Of a stretch of 58,814 nt of DNA, positions 18,979-26,924 are shown one piece after another. The stretch lies in NCBI GenBank assembly GCA_030532515.1, contig JAUNKY010000006.1, forward strand, positions 1-58,814. Reading direction: 5' to 3'. Under the pieces are notes generated by a model. That model searched no databases and had not been told where the DNA came from. It saw only the letters and a program-made list of their open reading frames with translations. A program made the translations under genes and the position numbers. Position 1 is the first letter of the stretch. Every line of letters starts with the position of its first letter. The stretch is from Actinomycetaceae bacterium (lineage in GTDB: Bacteria > Actinomycetota > Actinomycetes > Actinomycetales > Actinomycetaceae).

Positions 18979-19992
18979 TTATTTTTGTAACCAGAGCTCT
19001 GCTTCAGGGCGCTGCAGGCGCTGTGCGATTTCTGCTTTCACGGCAGTGGAGGCAGTACGCTCAGAAAGCTCTAAAGAGGCTGGCAGGTCGGCGTAAAGTT
19101 CCCCAGTTACTGGGTTGCGCTTGGTTACCCAAATGCGGCGTACGTGGTAGATGAAGACAGCGACGTTAAATAGTAGCGACGCTGCGGCAAGTACGAACAT
19201 AGCCGTGGGAGAGTGACTAGGGCGGTGCGCAAACATCGAATCATGCATAAATGCTGGGAACGTAAGCACTACCGCAGACCAGTAGGTGAGGGTGTAAGCG
19301 CGGTATTGAATCCAAGAGCCTTTGCCAAAGGGTAATAGCGCTGGAATAGTGCAGGCAAGCAGTAGCGCGACCCCAGAGTACCAGGCGCGATCTGATAGAC
19401 AGTTGTATACGTAAGAGACGTTCCAAAGGTCATAGGCAATAATCCACCAGACGGTGAGGTCAGTCCAGATAATCGCTTTACTCTTATCGTTAGCGACATA
19501 GATACCCACCCAGCCGCTAATCATAATTAGGTTTAGAATCCCGGCGGCTGCGTTCATTAAGTTCCACGGTCCGCCGTAAGTCCACAGTCCACTGACTGGG
19601 TCGGCGCCATGAATGAAGTAGCATTGGATGTCACGAATTACTGCTTCAAGAATGTTAATTGCCAAAATAAGTGGTGGCAGGGTTAGGTAGGCTTTTGATT
19701 TTTGTAGCTTGGGGAAATACTGCAGGGCTACTAAAGAGAGCGAACCGGCCAGGGCAGAGTACTGTTTTACAATCGCGAACCAGCCGGCTGAATGGGTGCC
19801 AGCAGTAGAGTAGGGCCACCAGAAGATGGTGAGCAGTACTGGGACAGCAATGAAAGTGGTGAGGGCAAACCACTTGGATCGTTGGGCCAGCCAAGCTGCA
19901 AAAGCAAGGGCTACGATGACGGTGATTAGCATCGCGTAGTCCCACCATTCGCCTACTTCAAAGAAGAAGAGGGTAGGGTAGTCGACGTCCAT
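18979..19992 (-). CDS. Polytopic membrane protein, DUF5692-like (short paralogue)
   Basis: 337 residues with about 9-10 transmembrane helices and a basic C-terminal cytoplasmic tail after VTKRNPVTGELYADL. Conserved polar and aromatic points are CYFIHGADP, WTYGGPWNLMNAAAGILNL, IIWTDLTVWWIIAYDLWN and ALLLACTIPALLPFGKG. It is clearly paralogous to the protein at 21393-22733. I believe the family is DUF5692, whose function is unknown. It is the second gene behind the SRPBCC-like gene, separated by a 17-bp hairpin (20017-20060). No enzyme motif is recognised. It could be a transporter, a lipid-modifying membrane enzyme or a sensor. Confidence 0.75.
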   Translation of the reverse strand: MDVDYPTLFFFEVGEWWDYAMLITVIVALAFAAWLAQRSKWFALTTFIAVPVLLTIFWWPYSTAGTHSAGWFAIVKQYSALAGSLSLVALQYFPKLQKSKAYLTLPPLILAINILEAVIRDIQCYFIHGADPVSGLWTYGGPWNLMNAAAGILNLIMISGWVGIYVANDKSKAIIWTDLTVWWIIAYDLWNVSYVYNCLSDRAWYSGVALLLACTIPALLPFGKGSWIQYRAYTLTYWSAVVLTFPAFMHDSMFAHRPSHSPTAMFVLAAASLLFNVAVFIYHVRRIWVTKRNPVTGELYADLPASLELSERTASTAVKAEIAQRLQRPEAELWLQK

Positions 19993-20016
19993 GGCAAAAC
20001 TCCTAAATACGAGCCG

Positions 20017-20060
20017 TTTGCCGCGCTTAAACTTACTGAGGCTAGTTTAAGCGCGGCAAA
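20017..20060 (-). other. Strong intercistronic hairpin
   Basis: A perfect 17-bp stem (20017-20033 with 20044-20060, arm TTTGCCGCGCTTAAACT) and a 10-nt loop lie in the 79 nt between the SRPBCC-like gene and its downstream membrane-protein gene. There is no T tract on the minus-strand side. RNA stabilisation, processing or attenuation between the two genes is more likely than full termination. Confidence 0.75.
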
Positions 20061-20071
20061 GGATTAAGCGG

Positions 20072-21118
20072 TTAGTTTTCTTTACCCCAGTTATCTAGGT
20101 AGGTGCGTTCCATCTTTTGACGGATTTGTTCGTTCCAGTCGAACTTTGGTTCAGTCCATCCGGTGAAGTAATCGGCATCGACTGTATCTGCCCAAGGGGA
20201 ATCAGGGCCGGTAGGTGGCCAGTTAGGATTGTCGGTTACCGGTGGGCGGATCTCTGCGACCGCAGGACTTTGGCGTCCAAAACGCATCCACTGCGTGTAG
20301 GTTTCTTCGAACAGTGGGGTACCGTCCCAGCGTCCGGCAGGGGTCTTAGACCAGAAGCGTCCACCTAAGACACCGCGCATGAACTTGCCGTGCCACTGTT
20401 CCTTCTTGCGGAATTCTGCTACTCGTTTCACGTAGAGGTTCTGCAGGTGTGCCATGCATCCGCCGATAAGTTCGATGTTGATCCAGTTAATGGCGGCAGC
20501 TGCTTTGGTGTCAGGATCGAAACCGATTCGCCAGTGGTTGATTAAGCGGCAACGGTTGCCTTTCAGCGGCACGATGTAGAAGCACCAGGCGGCTGCATAG
20601 TGGGTCATGAAGGGGAATCTAAAGGCGTAAGAGCCGGGGGCAGCAGGTGGGTTCTTGGTGTCTACCCACTGGACCAGATATTTGCCGGGAACTACGTCTG
20701 CCCATTCCATGGTCATACCGTGGAAGTCAAAGGCGGCTACGTCACCAGGGAGAAGTGAATCAGGCTGTTGGAACTCTTCTTGGATCTCGTACGAGTTGAA
20801 GAAGGGGAGGCGGGCGAAAGTGCGTTCTAAGAACTCGGATGAGAAAGAGCCGGACTTGTCGCAACCGATTTGTTTGAAAATGCGGTAAACCGCGTAGGCG
20901 GGTGCGTCGATATCGATTGCGTAGGTTGAGGAACGCCCATTCTTATAGTTAGCGTCAATAATATCGTCCGCAGGGTAGCGCCATTCTCGTTCAGCTTTAG
21001 TGGCTTTACCACTTAGTTGGGAGAATCCGATCAGTCCGGATAAGCCGGCAACGCCGATGAGGCCGGCGGCTTTAGCAATCGCTTTTGGATTGACGTTAAT
21101 TGTGATTTGTTTCGTCAT
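20072..21118 (-). CDS. Membrane-anchored SRPBCC-like protein
   Basis: 348 residues. A hydrophobic segment at about 12-34 (AAGLIGVAGLSGLIGF) anchors the N terminus. The body resembles the SRPBCC/polyketide-cyclase-like fold: IDIDAPAYAVYRIFKQIGCDKSG, then GDVAAFDFHGMTMEWADVVPGKYLVQW and a strand-rich stretch ending NRCRLINHWRIGF. An extra C-terminal part of about 120 residues, rich in Trp and Pro, is not recognised. SRPBCC domains bind hydrophobic ligands. The start at the ATG 21118 has GTGAG 7 nt upstream; an in-frame GTG at 21130 is less likely. The gene is divergent from 21393 and upstream of 18979, so all three probably work together. Confidence 0.7.
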   Translation of the reverse strand: MTKQITINVNPKAIAKAAGLIGVAGLSGLIGFSQLSGKATKAEREWRYPADDIIDANYKNGRSSTYAIDIDAPAYAVYRIFKQIGCDKSGSFSSEFLERTFARLPFFNSYEIQEEFQQPDSLLPGDVAAFDFHGMTMEWADVVPGKYLVQWVDTKNPPAAPGSYAFRFPFMTHYAAAWCFYIVPLKGNRCRLINHWRIGFDPDTKAAAAINWINIELIGGCMAHLQNLYVKRVAEFRKKEQWHGKFMRGVLGGRFWSKTPAGRWDGTPLFEETYTQWMRFGRQSPAVAEIRPPVTDNPNWPPTGPDSPWADTVDADYFTGWTEPKFDWNEQIRQKMERTYLDNWGKEN

Positions 21119-21130
21119 TGTACAACTCAC

Positions 21131-21392
21131 TTATTTCAGGATTTAATAACTTTAAAACTTAAAGATTGTGGGGCGTTCGCTTTTTGAAGCCTCAATTTCA
21201 AGGTATCAGCATATATGTGCAGATGGAATGAGAATATTCCCAACTTGGAAAAGTAGGACAAAATAAACTTGAAAATAATTAAATAATTAGGTCTTTGTGT
21301 CTAGATGTGACCGTCAGAACCTGACTAGGATTAAAAAGAACAAGCAATTCACCTTAATAAATAAGTTCAATGACGAATCGTAGGTACAAGAC
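21131..21392. promoter_or_regulatory. AT-rich divergent promoter region
   Basis: About 260 nt between the SRPBCC-like gene and the long paralogue, clearly richer in A/T than the neighbouring genes (runs such as TTTAATAACTTTAAAAC near 21140 and AAATAATTAAATAATTAGG near 21273). No gene is visible. It must hold promoters for both directions. I could not assign the boxes with confidence. Confidence 0.5.
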
Positions 21393-22733
21393 ATGGAATC
21401 GCTGTTTCTTTGGGAATTAGGTAGCCCCCGACTCTACCTCATCTGGATCGCGGTATTCTTAGCCCAAATCGCTGTTGCCGAAATAAACCGGCGCTGGAAC
21501 TGGACCATCTTCGCCCTCTGGACCGTTGGCGGCATAGCCATGATGCCCTATGCAGCAATCCACGGCACTCCCATGGTCGGCTGGTTCCCCTTCGGTAAAT
21601 ACGCCATCATGGTAGCTACCGCCACTATGACCGGCGCCCTCTTAGTCTATGGCAAACGCAACCCGGTAAAAGCCCACCGCTATGCAATCTGGCTGGGGGT
21701 AGCCCTCTGGATCGGCCTGGCCGTCAACATTATGGAAGCCAACATCCGCGACATCACCATTTTCATGGAAGCCGATACCTACTACGCCTGTGGTGCCGAC
21801 CCTCAGTGCCTGCAAAGTATCAACGACTCCCGTCAGGGAATCGACATGATTAACGGACTGCCCGAAACCCGCGGAGTAACCGCACCACTACACTCACCTG
21901 AGTGGTACCAAGCGGTAGCCGACAACTTCAAAGCCAACCACGTAGGCATTGACCCAGCAACCGGCTTCCGCACCATCGGCGGTTACTGGAATATCCTCTC
22001 TGCTATCGCCGGAGTCCTCAACATCATCACCATCACCGGCCTGGGCAAAATCGCCATCACCTCACCCGGCAAACAAAAAGTACGCGGCCTTATCTGGACC
22101 GACATGGTCTGGCCTTGGGTAATCGCCTACGACCTGTGGAATCACGCTTTCCTATACAACGCTCTAGCCGACTACACCTGGTACTGCACTTTAGCCCTCT
22201 TGCTGGCCTGCACCATTCCTGCCTTCACCTGGGCGAAAGGGCAGTGGATCTGGTTCCGCTGCTTCACCTTAATGTTCTGGATCGCGGCGAATAACCTGCT
22301 GCCTGAACTACTGGTTCCACCGGCACATATGAACAACTTCGCCACCATGAACCCAGTTGCAAATATTGTCTGCGCCGTAGCAGCCTTGGTCTTTAACATC
22401 GGCCTGTTCATCTACTGGCTCTACAAGATCATCACCACCAAACGTAACCCAATTACCAATAACGTTTACTTTGAACTAAAGGAATTCCGCACAATCGTCA
22501 ACGAACACTTTGACGATAAAGACAAGTACTTCCAAACTGACCTAATCCCCGAAACTCCGGCAGACCTGGGCTTCAACCCCGATTCCCTCAACCCGCCAAA
22601 AGACGGTTTTGTGGGGTGGATGCCTTGGTGGAAGTCCGACAAACGCTATCCCAAGCCGCGCACCCCACTGAGTGCAGACCCCGGCTTGGTAGCAAAAGGG
22701 ATTGCTACTGAAGAAAAGTGGGCAGTGAAATAG
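21393..22733 (+). CDS. Polytopic membrane protein, DUF5692-like (long paralogue)
   Basis: 446 residues with about 9-10 transmembrane helices. It shares the string ANIRDI, CGADP, GGYWNILSAIAGVLNI, IWTDMVWPWVIAYDLWN and ALLLACTIPAF with the protein at 18979-19992. It has about 70 extra residues after CGADP (about 130-195, predicted outside the membrane bundle, with Cys pairs) and a C-terminal tail of about 80 residues rich in Pro/Asp. AGG lies about 10 nt before the ATG. The gene is divergent from the SRPBCC-like gene across an AT-rich 274-nt promoter region. Function unknown. Confidence 0.75.
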   Translation: MESLFLWELGSPRLYLIWIAVFLAQIAVAEINRRWNWTIFALWTVGGIAMMPYAAIHGTPMVGWFPFGKYAIMVATATMTGALLVYGKRNPVKAHRYAIWLGVALWIGLAVNIMEANIRDITIFMEADTYYACGADPQCLQSINDSRQGIDMINGLPETRGVTAPLHSPEWYQAVADNFKANHVGIDPATGFRTIGGYWNILSAIAGVLNIITITGLGKIAITSPGKQKVRGLIWTDMVWPWVIAYDLWNHAFLYNALADYTWYCTLALLLACTIPAFTWAKGQWIWFRCFTLMFWIAANNLLPELLVPPAHMNNFATMNPVANIVCAVAALVFNIGLFIYWLYKIITTKRNPITNNVYFELKEFRTIVNEHFDDKDKYFQTDLIPETPADLGFNPDSLNPPKDGFVGWMPWWKSDKRYPKPRTPLSADPGLVAKGIATEEKWAVK

Positions 22734-22745
22734 TTTAACAATTCC

Positions 22746-22790
22746 CGAGGGCGGTGAATAAAGCCTAAATTCACCGCCCTCGAAAAATTT
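22746..22790 (+). terminator. Terminator built from inverted CGAGGGCGG words
   Basis: CGAGGGCGGTGAAT (22746-22759) and ATTCACCGCCCTCG (22769-22782) form a perfect 14-bp stem with a 9-nt loop, followed by AAAAATTT. It terminates the long membrane-protein gene 12 nt after its stop. Both arms contain the abundant CGAGGGCG word. Confidence 0.85.
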
Positions 22791-22883
22791 AAAAAAATCT
22801 GGGATTCGCCGGCATGTAAGCAAATAACAAGGTAGGCTAGAAGAGTAATACAAACCCTACCTGAATAAAGAGGTACGTCAAAG

Positions 22884-24323
22884 ATGACTCGTGTCGAAGA
22901 AGACTTGCTGGGCCCTCGTGAAGTTCCCGCCGAAGCCTACTGGGGAGTTCACACCCTCCGCGCAAAAGAAAACTTCAACATCTCTGGTATTCCCATCAGC
23001 CACTTCCCAACCTTTGTGCGCTCAATGGTGCAGGTGAAAAAGGCCTCGGCCATTGCTAACGCCCGCCTGCACGTAATGGCAGAAGACGTCGCTGAAGCCA
23101 TTGTGGCAGCTTGCGATAAGATCCTGGACGAAGGCGTCTGCATGGACCAGTTCCCCGTAGACGTTTTCCAAGGCGGCGCCGGAACCTCCGTTAATATGAA
23201 CACAAACGAAGTAGTTGCCAACCTGGCGTTGGAACTGCTGGGCTACGACAAAGCCCGCTACGACATCATCAACCCCAACGACGATGTTAACAAGTCACAG
23301 TCCACAAACGACGCTTACCCCACCGGTTTCCGCATCGCCGTCTACCAGGAACTACAAGATCTCACTAAGCAAATCGAATTCCTGGCAGAAGCCTTCGAAA
23401 CCAAGGCAGAAGAGTTCAAGCACATCATCAAGATGGGACGCACCCAGCTACAAGACGCAGTGCCCATGAGCCTAGGTGAAGAATTCCGTGCCTTCGCAGT
23501 CACCCTGCGCGAAGACATGGCAATCATCAACACCGTCTCAGACCTGCTGCTGGAAGTAAACCTGGGCGCTACCGCCATTGGTACCGGCTTGAACACTCCA
23601 GAAGGATACGCTTCAGTCGCCGTAGCCGCTTTGGAAGAAGTCACCGGCCTGCCAGTACGTCCTGCTCATAACCTGATTGAAGCCACCTCTGACACCGGCG
23701 CCTACGTGATTGTTCACGGCGCTTTGAAACGTCTGGCCGTGAAGCTCGGGAAAATCTGTAATGACCTGCGCCTGCTCTCTTCTGGTCCCCGCGCTGGCCT
23801 GGGAGAAATTCGCCTGCCTTCGCAGCAAGCAGGTTCCTCCATCATGCCAGCTAAAGTAAACCCAGTTATTCCAGAAGTAGTAAATCAAGTTTGCTTCAAA
23901 GTGATCGGCAACGACGTAGCCCTCACCATGGCTGCTGAAGCCGGCCAGCTGCAGTTGAACGTAATGGAACCAGTCATTGCACAGTGCCTCTTCGAATCCA
24001 TGACGCTACTGGAAAACGCCGCCTACACGCTTGGAAAGAACTCTGTTCCAGGCATCATCGCAAATGAAGAAGTCTGCCGCGCGCAGGTGCTGGGTTCGGT
24101 CGGTATCATCACCTACTTCAATGAAATCATCGGTCACCACCACGGCGACATGATTGGTAAAGAAGCAGTAGCCACCGGTGCTAACGTTGCCGACCTGATT
24201 GTAGAACACGGTTTGCTTACCCGCGAAGAAGTCGATGCCGTGTTGAACCTAGAAAACCTGGTTGCACCTAAGTACGCCGGGCGAATCTGGGCCACGGGTG
24301 AAAAGGGACTCCCACAAGAGTAA
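22884..24323 (+). CDS. aspA: Aspartate ammonia-lyase
   Basis: 479 residues of the fumarase/aspartase superfamily. The signature [12 protein letters not shown] is intact with its catalytic serine loop, together with the [14 protein letters not shown] and [10 protein letters not shown] regions. It deaminates aspartate to fumarate and ammonia. [10 protein letters not shown], and the overall match to aspartases of this length, favour AspA over class II fumarase. The start is ATG at 22884 after AAAGAGGT. It is transcribed alone, ending in a 13-bp hairpin at 24351. Confidence 0.93.
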   Translation: MTRVEEDLLGPREVPAEAYWGVHTLRAKENFNISGIPISHFPTFVRSMVQVKKASAIANARLHVMAEDVAEAIVAACDKILDEGVCMDQFPVDVFQGGAGTSVNMNTNEVVANLALELLGYDKARYDIINPNDDVNKSQSTNDAYPTGFRIAVYQELQDLTKQIEFLAEAFETKAEEFKHIIKMGRTQLQDAVPMSLGEEFRAFAVTLREDMAIINTVSDLLLEVNLGATAIGTGLNTPEGYASVAVAALEEVTGLPVRPAHNLIEATSDTGAYVIVHGALKRLAVKLGKICNDLRLLSSGPRAGLGEIRLPSQQAGSSIMPAKVNPVIPEVVNQVCFKVIGNDVALTMAAEAGQLQLNVMEPVIAQCLFESMTLLENAAYTLGKNSVPGIIANEEVCRAQVLGSVGIITYFNEIIGHHHGDMIGKEAVATGANVADLIVEHGLLTREEVDAVLNLENLVAPKYAGRIWATGEKGLPQE

Positions 24324-24350
24324 ATCCGGCTTTAAGCTATAACGGAACTT

Positions 24351-24386
24351 AGCCCCGCACCAAGGTTTTGGTGCGGGGCTAGACCT
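24351..24386 (+). terminator. Terminator after aspA
   Basis: AGCCCCGCACCAA (24351-24363) pairs perfectly with TTGGTGCGGGGCT (24368-24380) around a 4-nt loop. The T tract behind it is weak. It lies 28 nt after the aspA stop. Confidence 0.75.
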
Positions 24387-24434
24387 TATGCCAGACGCCC
24401 TCGGGAAGAAAACGCAAGCTACCAACTTCAGGAA

Positions 24435-24457
24435 TTTCGTGACTTGGTGTCACGAAA
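24435..24457. promoter_or_regulatory. Inverted repeat, candidate operator of the FtsX-type ABC operon
   Basis: TTTCGTGAC-TTGGT-GTCACGAAA is a perfect 9-bp inverted repeat centred about 70 nt upstream of the GTG at 24517. A -10-like CATACT at 24484-24489 would place it just upstream of the -35. No regulator gene is adjacent. The binding protein is unknown. Confidence 0.5.
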
Positions 24458-24516
24458 ACTCTGCAGAAGTTCCCCGCCTCCGTCATACTTAAACTAACTA
24501 CCAAACAGGAGGAACA

Positions 24517-25653
24517 GTGTTCTTAGCCCTGCGGGAAATCCGTCACAGCGCCTCGCGCTTCATCCTTATCACCACGGTAATCTTCCTAGTTAGCTACCTG
24601 GTGTACTTCCTCACCGGGCTGGCCTACGGACTGGCCTCGTCCTATTCAGAAGTAGTAAAAAACTGGCAGGCAAACTCAATCATTATGAGCGAAGCCGCCA
24701 ACTACAACATCACCGGCTCGCGCATAACCAACGAACAAGCCGACACTATCCGCGCCGAAACCGACCAAGCCATCCCCGTCTCAGTTTCGCCGGTAGTCAT
24801 CACCTTGCCTAAATCCTCAGACCAAACCGAAGCGGACAAAGCCGAACGCAAAAATGCCTTCATCTTCGGTCTTGACCTGCAGTCCGGAATCGCGCCAGAA
24901 CTGGTAGAAGGTAATCTGCCCAGCAGCGAATACCAAATCCTGGTCGACATCGACTTCCAAAAACGCGGGTTCAAGTTAGGTGACACCGTAAAACTCCCCG
25001 TTCCCCAAGCGACTGACGAATCCGAAGTCGACTGGGAAATCACCGGTTTCGTAAAGGAAAAGTTCACTGCCGCCCCCACTGTTTTCGTAGATTTCGACTC
25101 TTACCAAGACCATTTGCTACCCGTACAAAATCCGCAGACTGAAGAAAAAGACCGTCTGGCAGCCAATGCAATCCTGCTTCTTGAAGAGCCAAACCAGACT
25201 CTGCAGACCTTCGTGAAAGATGCCGAACTGGAAGTAGTCTCACCGGACGAGTTCATCAACAACCTCCCCGGATACCGTGCGCAGGTACTCACCTTTGGAC
25301 TGATGATCGGTTCGCTGATTGGCATTACGGCACTGGTGCTGTCGATTTTCATCTACGTCCTAACCGTTCAAAAACGGCAGATTTTCGGGATTATGAAAGC
25401 TCAGGGCATTTCCACCGCCTATATTATTCGCGGCGGTGCAGCGCAAACCTTCACGTTGGCTGCACTGGGGGTTGGCTTAGGATTTGGAGCGGTGGTGCTA
25501 ACTTCCTTGGCAATCGGAAATAACGTGCCATTTAAGATTGAGCCCACTCTCTATGCCGCCGTAACGGCTGGGTTCATTATCTTCATTGTGATGGGCGGCT
25601 TGATCCCCACGCGGATGATTAGCCGGATTGACCCGATTGAGGCGATTAACTAA
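24517..25653 (+). CDS. FtsX-type ABC transporter permease (HrtB-like)
   Basis: 378 residues. One N-terminal transmembrane helix (about 16-38) is followed by a 210-residue extracytoplasmic domain, then three C-terminal helices forming the FtsX domain (about 255-378), with ISRIDPIEAIN at the end. The N-terminal segment (FLALREIRHSASRFILITTVIF) and the overall layout resemble HrtB, the heme-efflux permease. The GTG start has AGGAGGA 5 nt upstream, an unusually strong site. It overlaps the ATPase gene by 1 nt. Heme or other toxic-compound export is inferred; lipoprotein-release or peptide-resistance permeases look similar. Confidence 0.75.
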   Translation: MFLALREIRHSASRFILITTVIFLVSYLVYFLTGLAYGLASSYSEVVKNWQANSIIMSEAANYNITGSRITNEQADTIRAETDQAIPVSVSPVVITLPKSSDQTEADKAERKNAFIFGLDLQSGIAPELVEGNLPSSEYQILVDIDFQKRGFKLGDTVKLPVPQATDESEVDWEITGFVKEKFTAAPTVFVDFDSYQDHLLPVQNPQTEEKDRLAANAILLLEEPNQTLQTFVKDAELEVVSPDEFINNLPGYRAQVLTFGLMIGSLIGITALVLSIFIYVLTVQKRQIFGIMKAQGISTAYIIRGGAAQTFTLAALGVGLGFGAVVLTSLAIGNNVPFKIEPTLYAAVTAGFIIFIVMGGLIPTRMISRIDPIEAIN

Positions 25654-26333
25654 TGATTAAGCTAAAAGACGTATCCAAAACCTTCAAACAGGGCGATGAA
25701 GAAATCCACGCCCTGAAAAATACTAACTTCACCGCAGGTACAGGCGAGTTCATTGCTGTAATCGGCCCCTCTGGCTCTGGGAAATCCACTTTCCTGACAA
25801 TTATCGGTGGGTTGCAATCGGCCACTACCGGAGAAGTAACTCTAGCGGGAGAAAGAGTCGATAACGTTAGCGCTCGACGTCGCTCACAGATCCGCTTTGA
25901 GAAACTGGGATTTATCCTGCAAGCCTCATCACTGGTGCCATTTTTGAAAGTTGAAGAACAGCTGCTCTTACACGCCAAAGCAGCCGGTAAAAAACCTGAT
26001 TTAGAGCGGCGCGCCCGCCTTTTAGAAGAACTGGGCGTAACGAAACTAGCGAAGAAATACCCGGCTGATCTTTCCGGTGGGGAACGCCAACGCGTTGCCA
26101 TTGCCACGGCTCTAATGCACGAGCCGGATGTGATTCTAGCCGACGAACCAACTGCTGCCTTAGATACTGAGCGTGCTTTAGATACCTGCCGTCTGTTAAG
26201 AGACCTAACCCATGAATATCAGCGGACCACAGTGATGGTTACTCACGACCGGCGTTTGCTGCAATACTGTGACCGCGTCTATGAAATTCGCGATGGGGTA
26301 CTTGAGGAAAAACCAGAGCTTGCGGGTAAATAA
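25653..26333 (+). CDS. ABC transporter ATP-binding protein (HrtA/LolD/MacB type)
   Basis: 226 residues. Walker A GPSGSGKST, Q-loop LQASS, signature LSGGERQR, Walker B VILADEPTAALD and H-loop THD are all present. It belongs to the LolD/MacB/HrtA class that works with FtsX-type permeases. The ATG overlaps the stop of the permease gene by one base, so the two are translated together. Permease first, ATPase second is also the order of hrtB-hrtA in lactococci. Confidence 0.88.
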   Translation: MIKLKDVSKTFKQGDEEIHALKNTNFTAGTGEFIAVIGPSGSGKSTFLTIIGGLQSATTGEVTLAGERVDNVSARRRSQIRFEKLGFILQASSLVPFLKVEEQLLLHAKAAGKKPDLERRARLLEELGVTKLAKKYPADLSGGERQRVAIATALMHEPDVILADEPTAALDTERALDTCRLLRDLTHEYQRTTVMVTHDRRLLQYCDRVYEIRDGVLEEKPELAGK

Positions 26334-26357
26334 GCAGCAAGAAGTTAAACTAGAAGC

Positions 26358-26729
26358 ATGTTTATGAATGCTTTAGCCGTAGGGGTAGGCGGATTTGTAG
26401 GCGCGGTGATGCGTTACCTGCTATCCGTGGCGTTCCCATACCGCGGTGGTTTCCCGTGGACTACTTTCAGCGTAAATCTGCTGGGTACGTTTTTGCTGGC
26501 ATTTTTAGTAGAGGTATTTGCTCACAAAGTTGGGGTATCTGAGTCGGTTAGCCTCATGCTTAGAGTAGGTTTATGCGGTGGTTTTACTACGTTTTCAACG
26601 TTTAGCGTAGAGACTTTGACCTTGATCGAGAATGGGCAGTGGGGGATAGCAGCTGTCTACGTAGTTGCCTCAGTTTTGGTGGGGTTGGCAATGGCAGTAG
26701 CCGGTACTTACGCTGCGCAGTTGGTGTAG
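26358..26729 (+). CDS. crcB: Fluoride ion channel FluC/CrcB
   Basis: 123 residues with four transmembrane helices. The FluC hallmarks GGFVGAVMRYLLS, FSVNLLGTFLLAF (with the pore Asn) and GLCGGFTTFSTFSVE (the Phe box and Na+-site TFST) are intact. It exports fluoride as a dual-topology homodimer. Only one copy is seen, whereas many Gram-positives have tandem pairs. The gene begins 24 nt behind the ABC ATPase; the start is either 26358 or the in-frame ATG at 26364. A TAGAAG box just upstream could drive it separately. No fluoride riboswitch is seen. Confidence 0.92.
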   Translation: MFMNALAVGVGGFVGAVMRYLLSVAFPYRGGFPWTTFSVNLLGTFLLAFLVEVFAHKVGVSESVSLMLRVGLCGGFTTFSTFSVETLTLIENGQWGIAAVYVVASVLVGLAMAVAGTYAAQLV

Positions 26730-26760
26730 TTTTAGCCGGTAATTTTCTTAAAAAGCCCAT

Positions 26761-26842
26761 TTCGCACGGGAAACGGCTTTCGTATGCGAATTGGGCCGGT
26801 TTGCCCCCTGAATTCGCACGGGAAACGCGTTTCGTATGCGAA
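26761..26842. repeat. Family A palindrome pair, 52-nt pitch
   Basis: Two 30-bp copies (26761-26790 and 26813-26842), each with arms TTCGCACGGGAAA and TTTCGTATGCGAA, start 52 nt apart with a 22-nt spacer. The spacer begins TTGGG and ends CTGAA. The pair lies between the convergent fluC and aceE genes. Confidence 0.9.
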
Positions 26843-26875
26843 AGAAGGTATTTCTACCGCCCTCGGAAATAAAGA

Positions 26876-26910
26876 AGCGGGGTACCAGACCAACTGCCTG
26901 GCACCCCGCT
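26876..26910 (-). terminator. aceE terminator
   Basis: AGCGGGGT-A-CCAG pairs with CTGG-C-ACCCCGCT with a single mismatch, and a T-rich stretch follows on the minus strand. It lies 15 nt past the aceE stop. Confidence 0.8.
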
Positions 26911-26924
26911 AAAAGCTACAAAGC

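Noticed and set aside
18864..19154. Small + strand frame near the DUF5692-like gene
   Set aside because: It spans the terminator and the 3' end of the opposite gene and has no supporting signal.
26334..26357. Fluoride riboswitch before crcB
   Set aside because: Only 24 nt separate the ABC ATPase gene from crcB, too little for the aptamer, and no characteristic sequence is seen.
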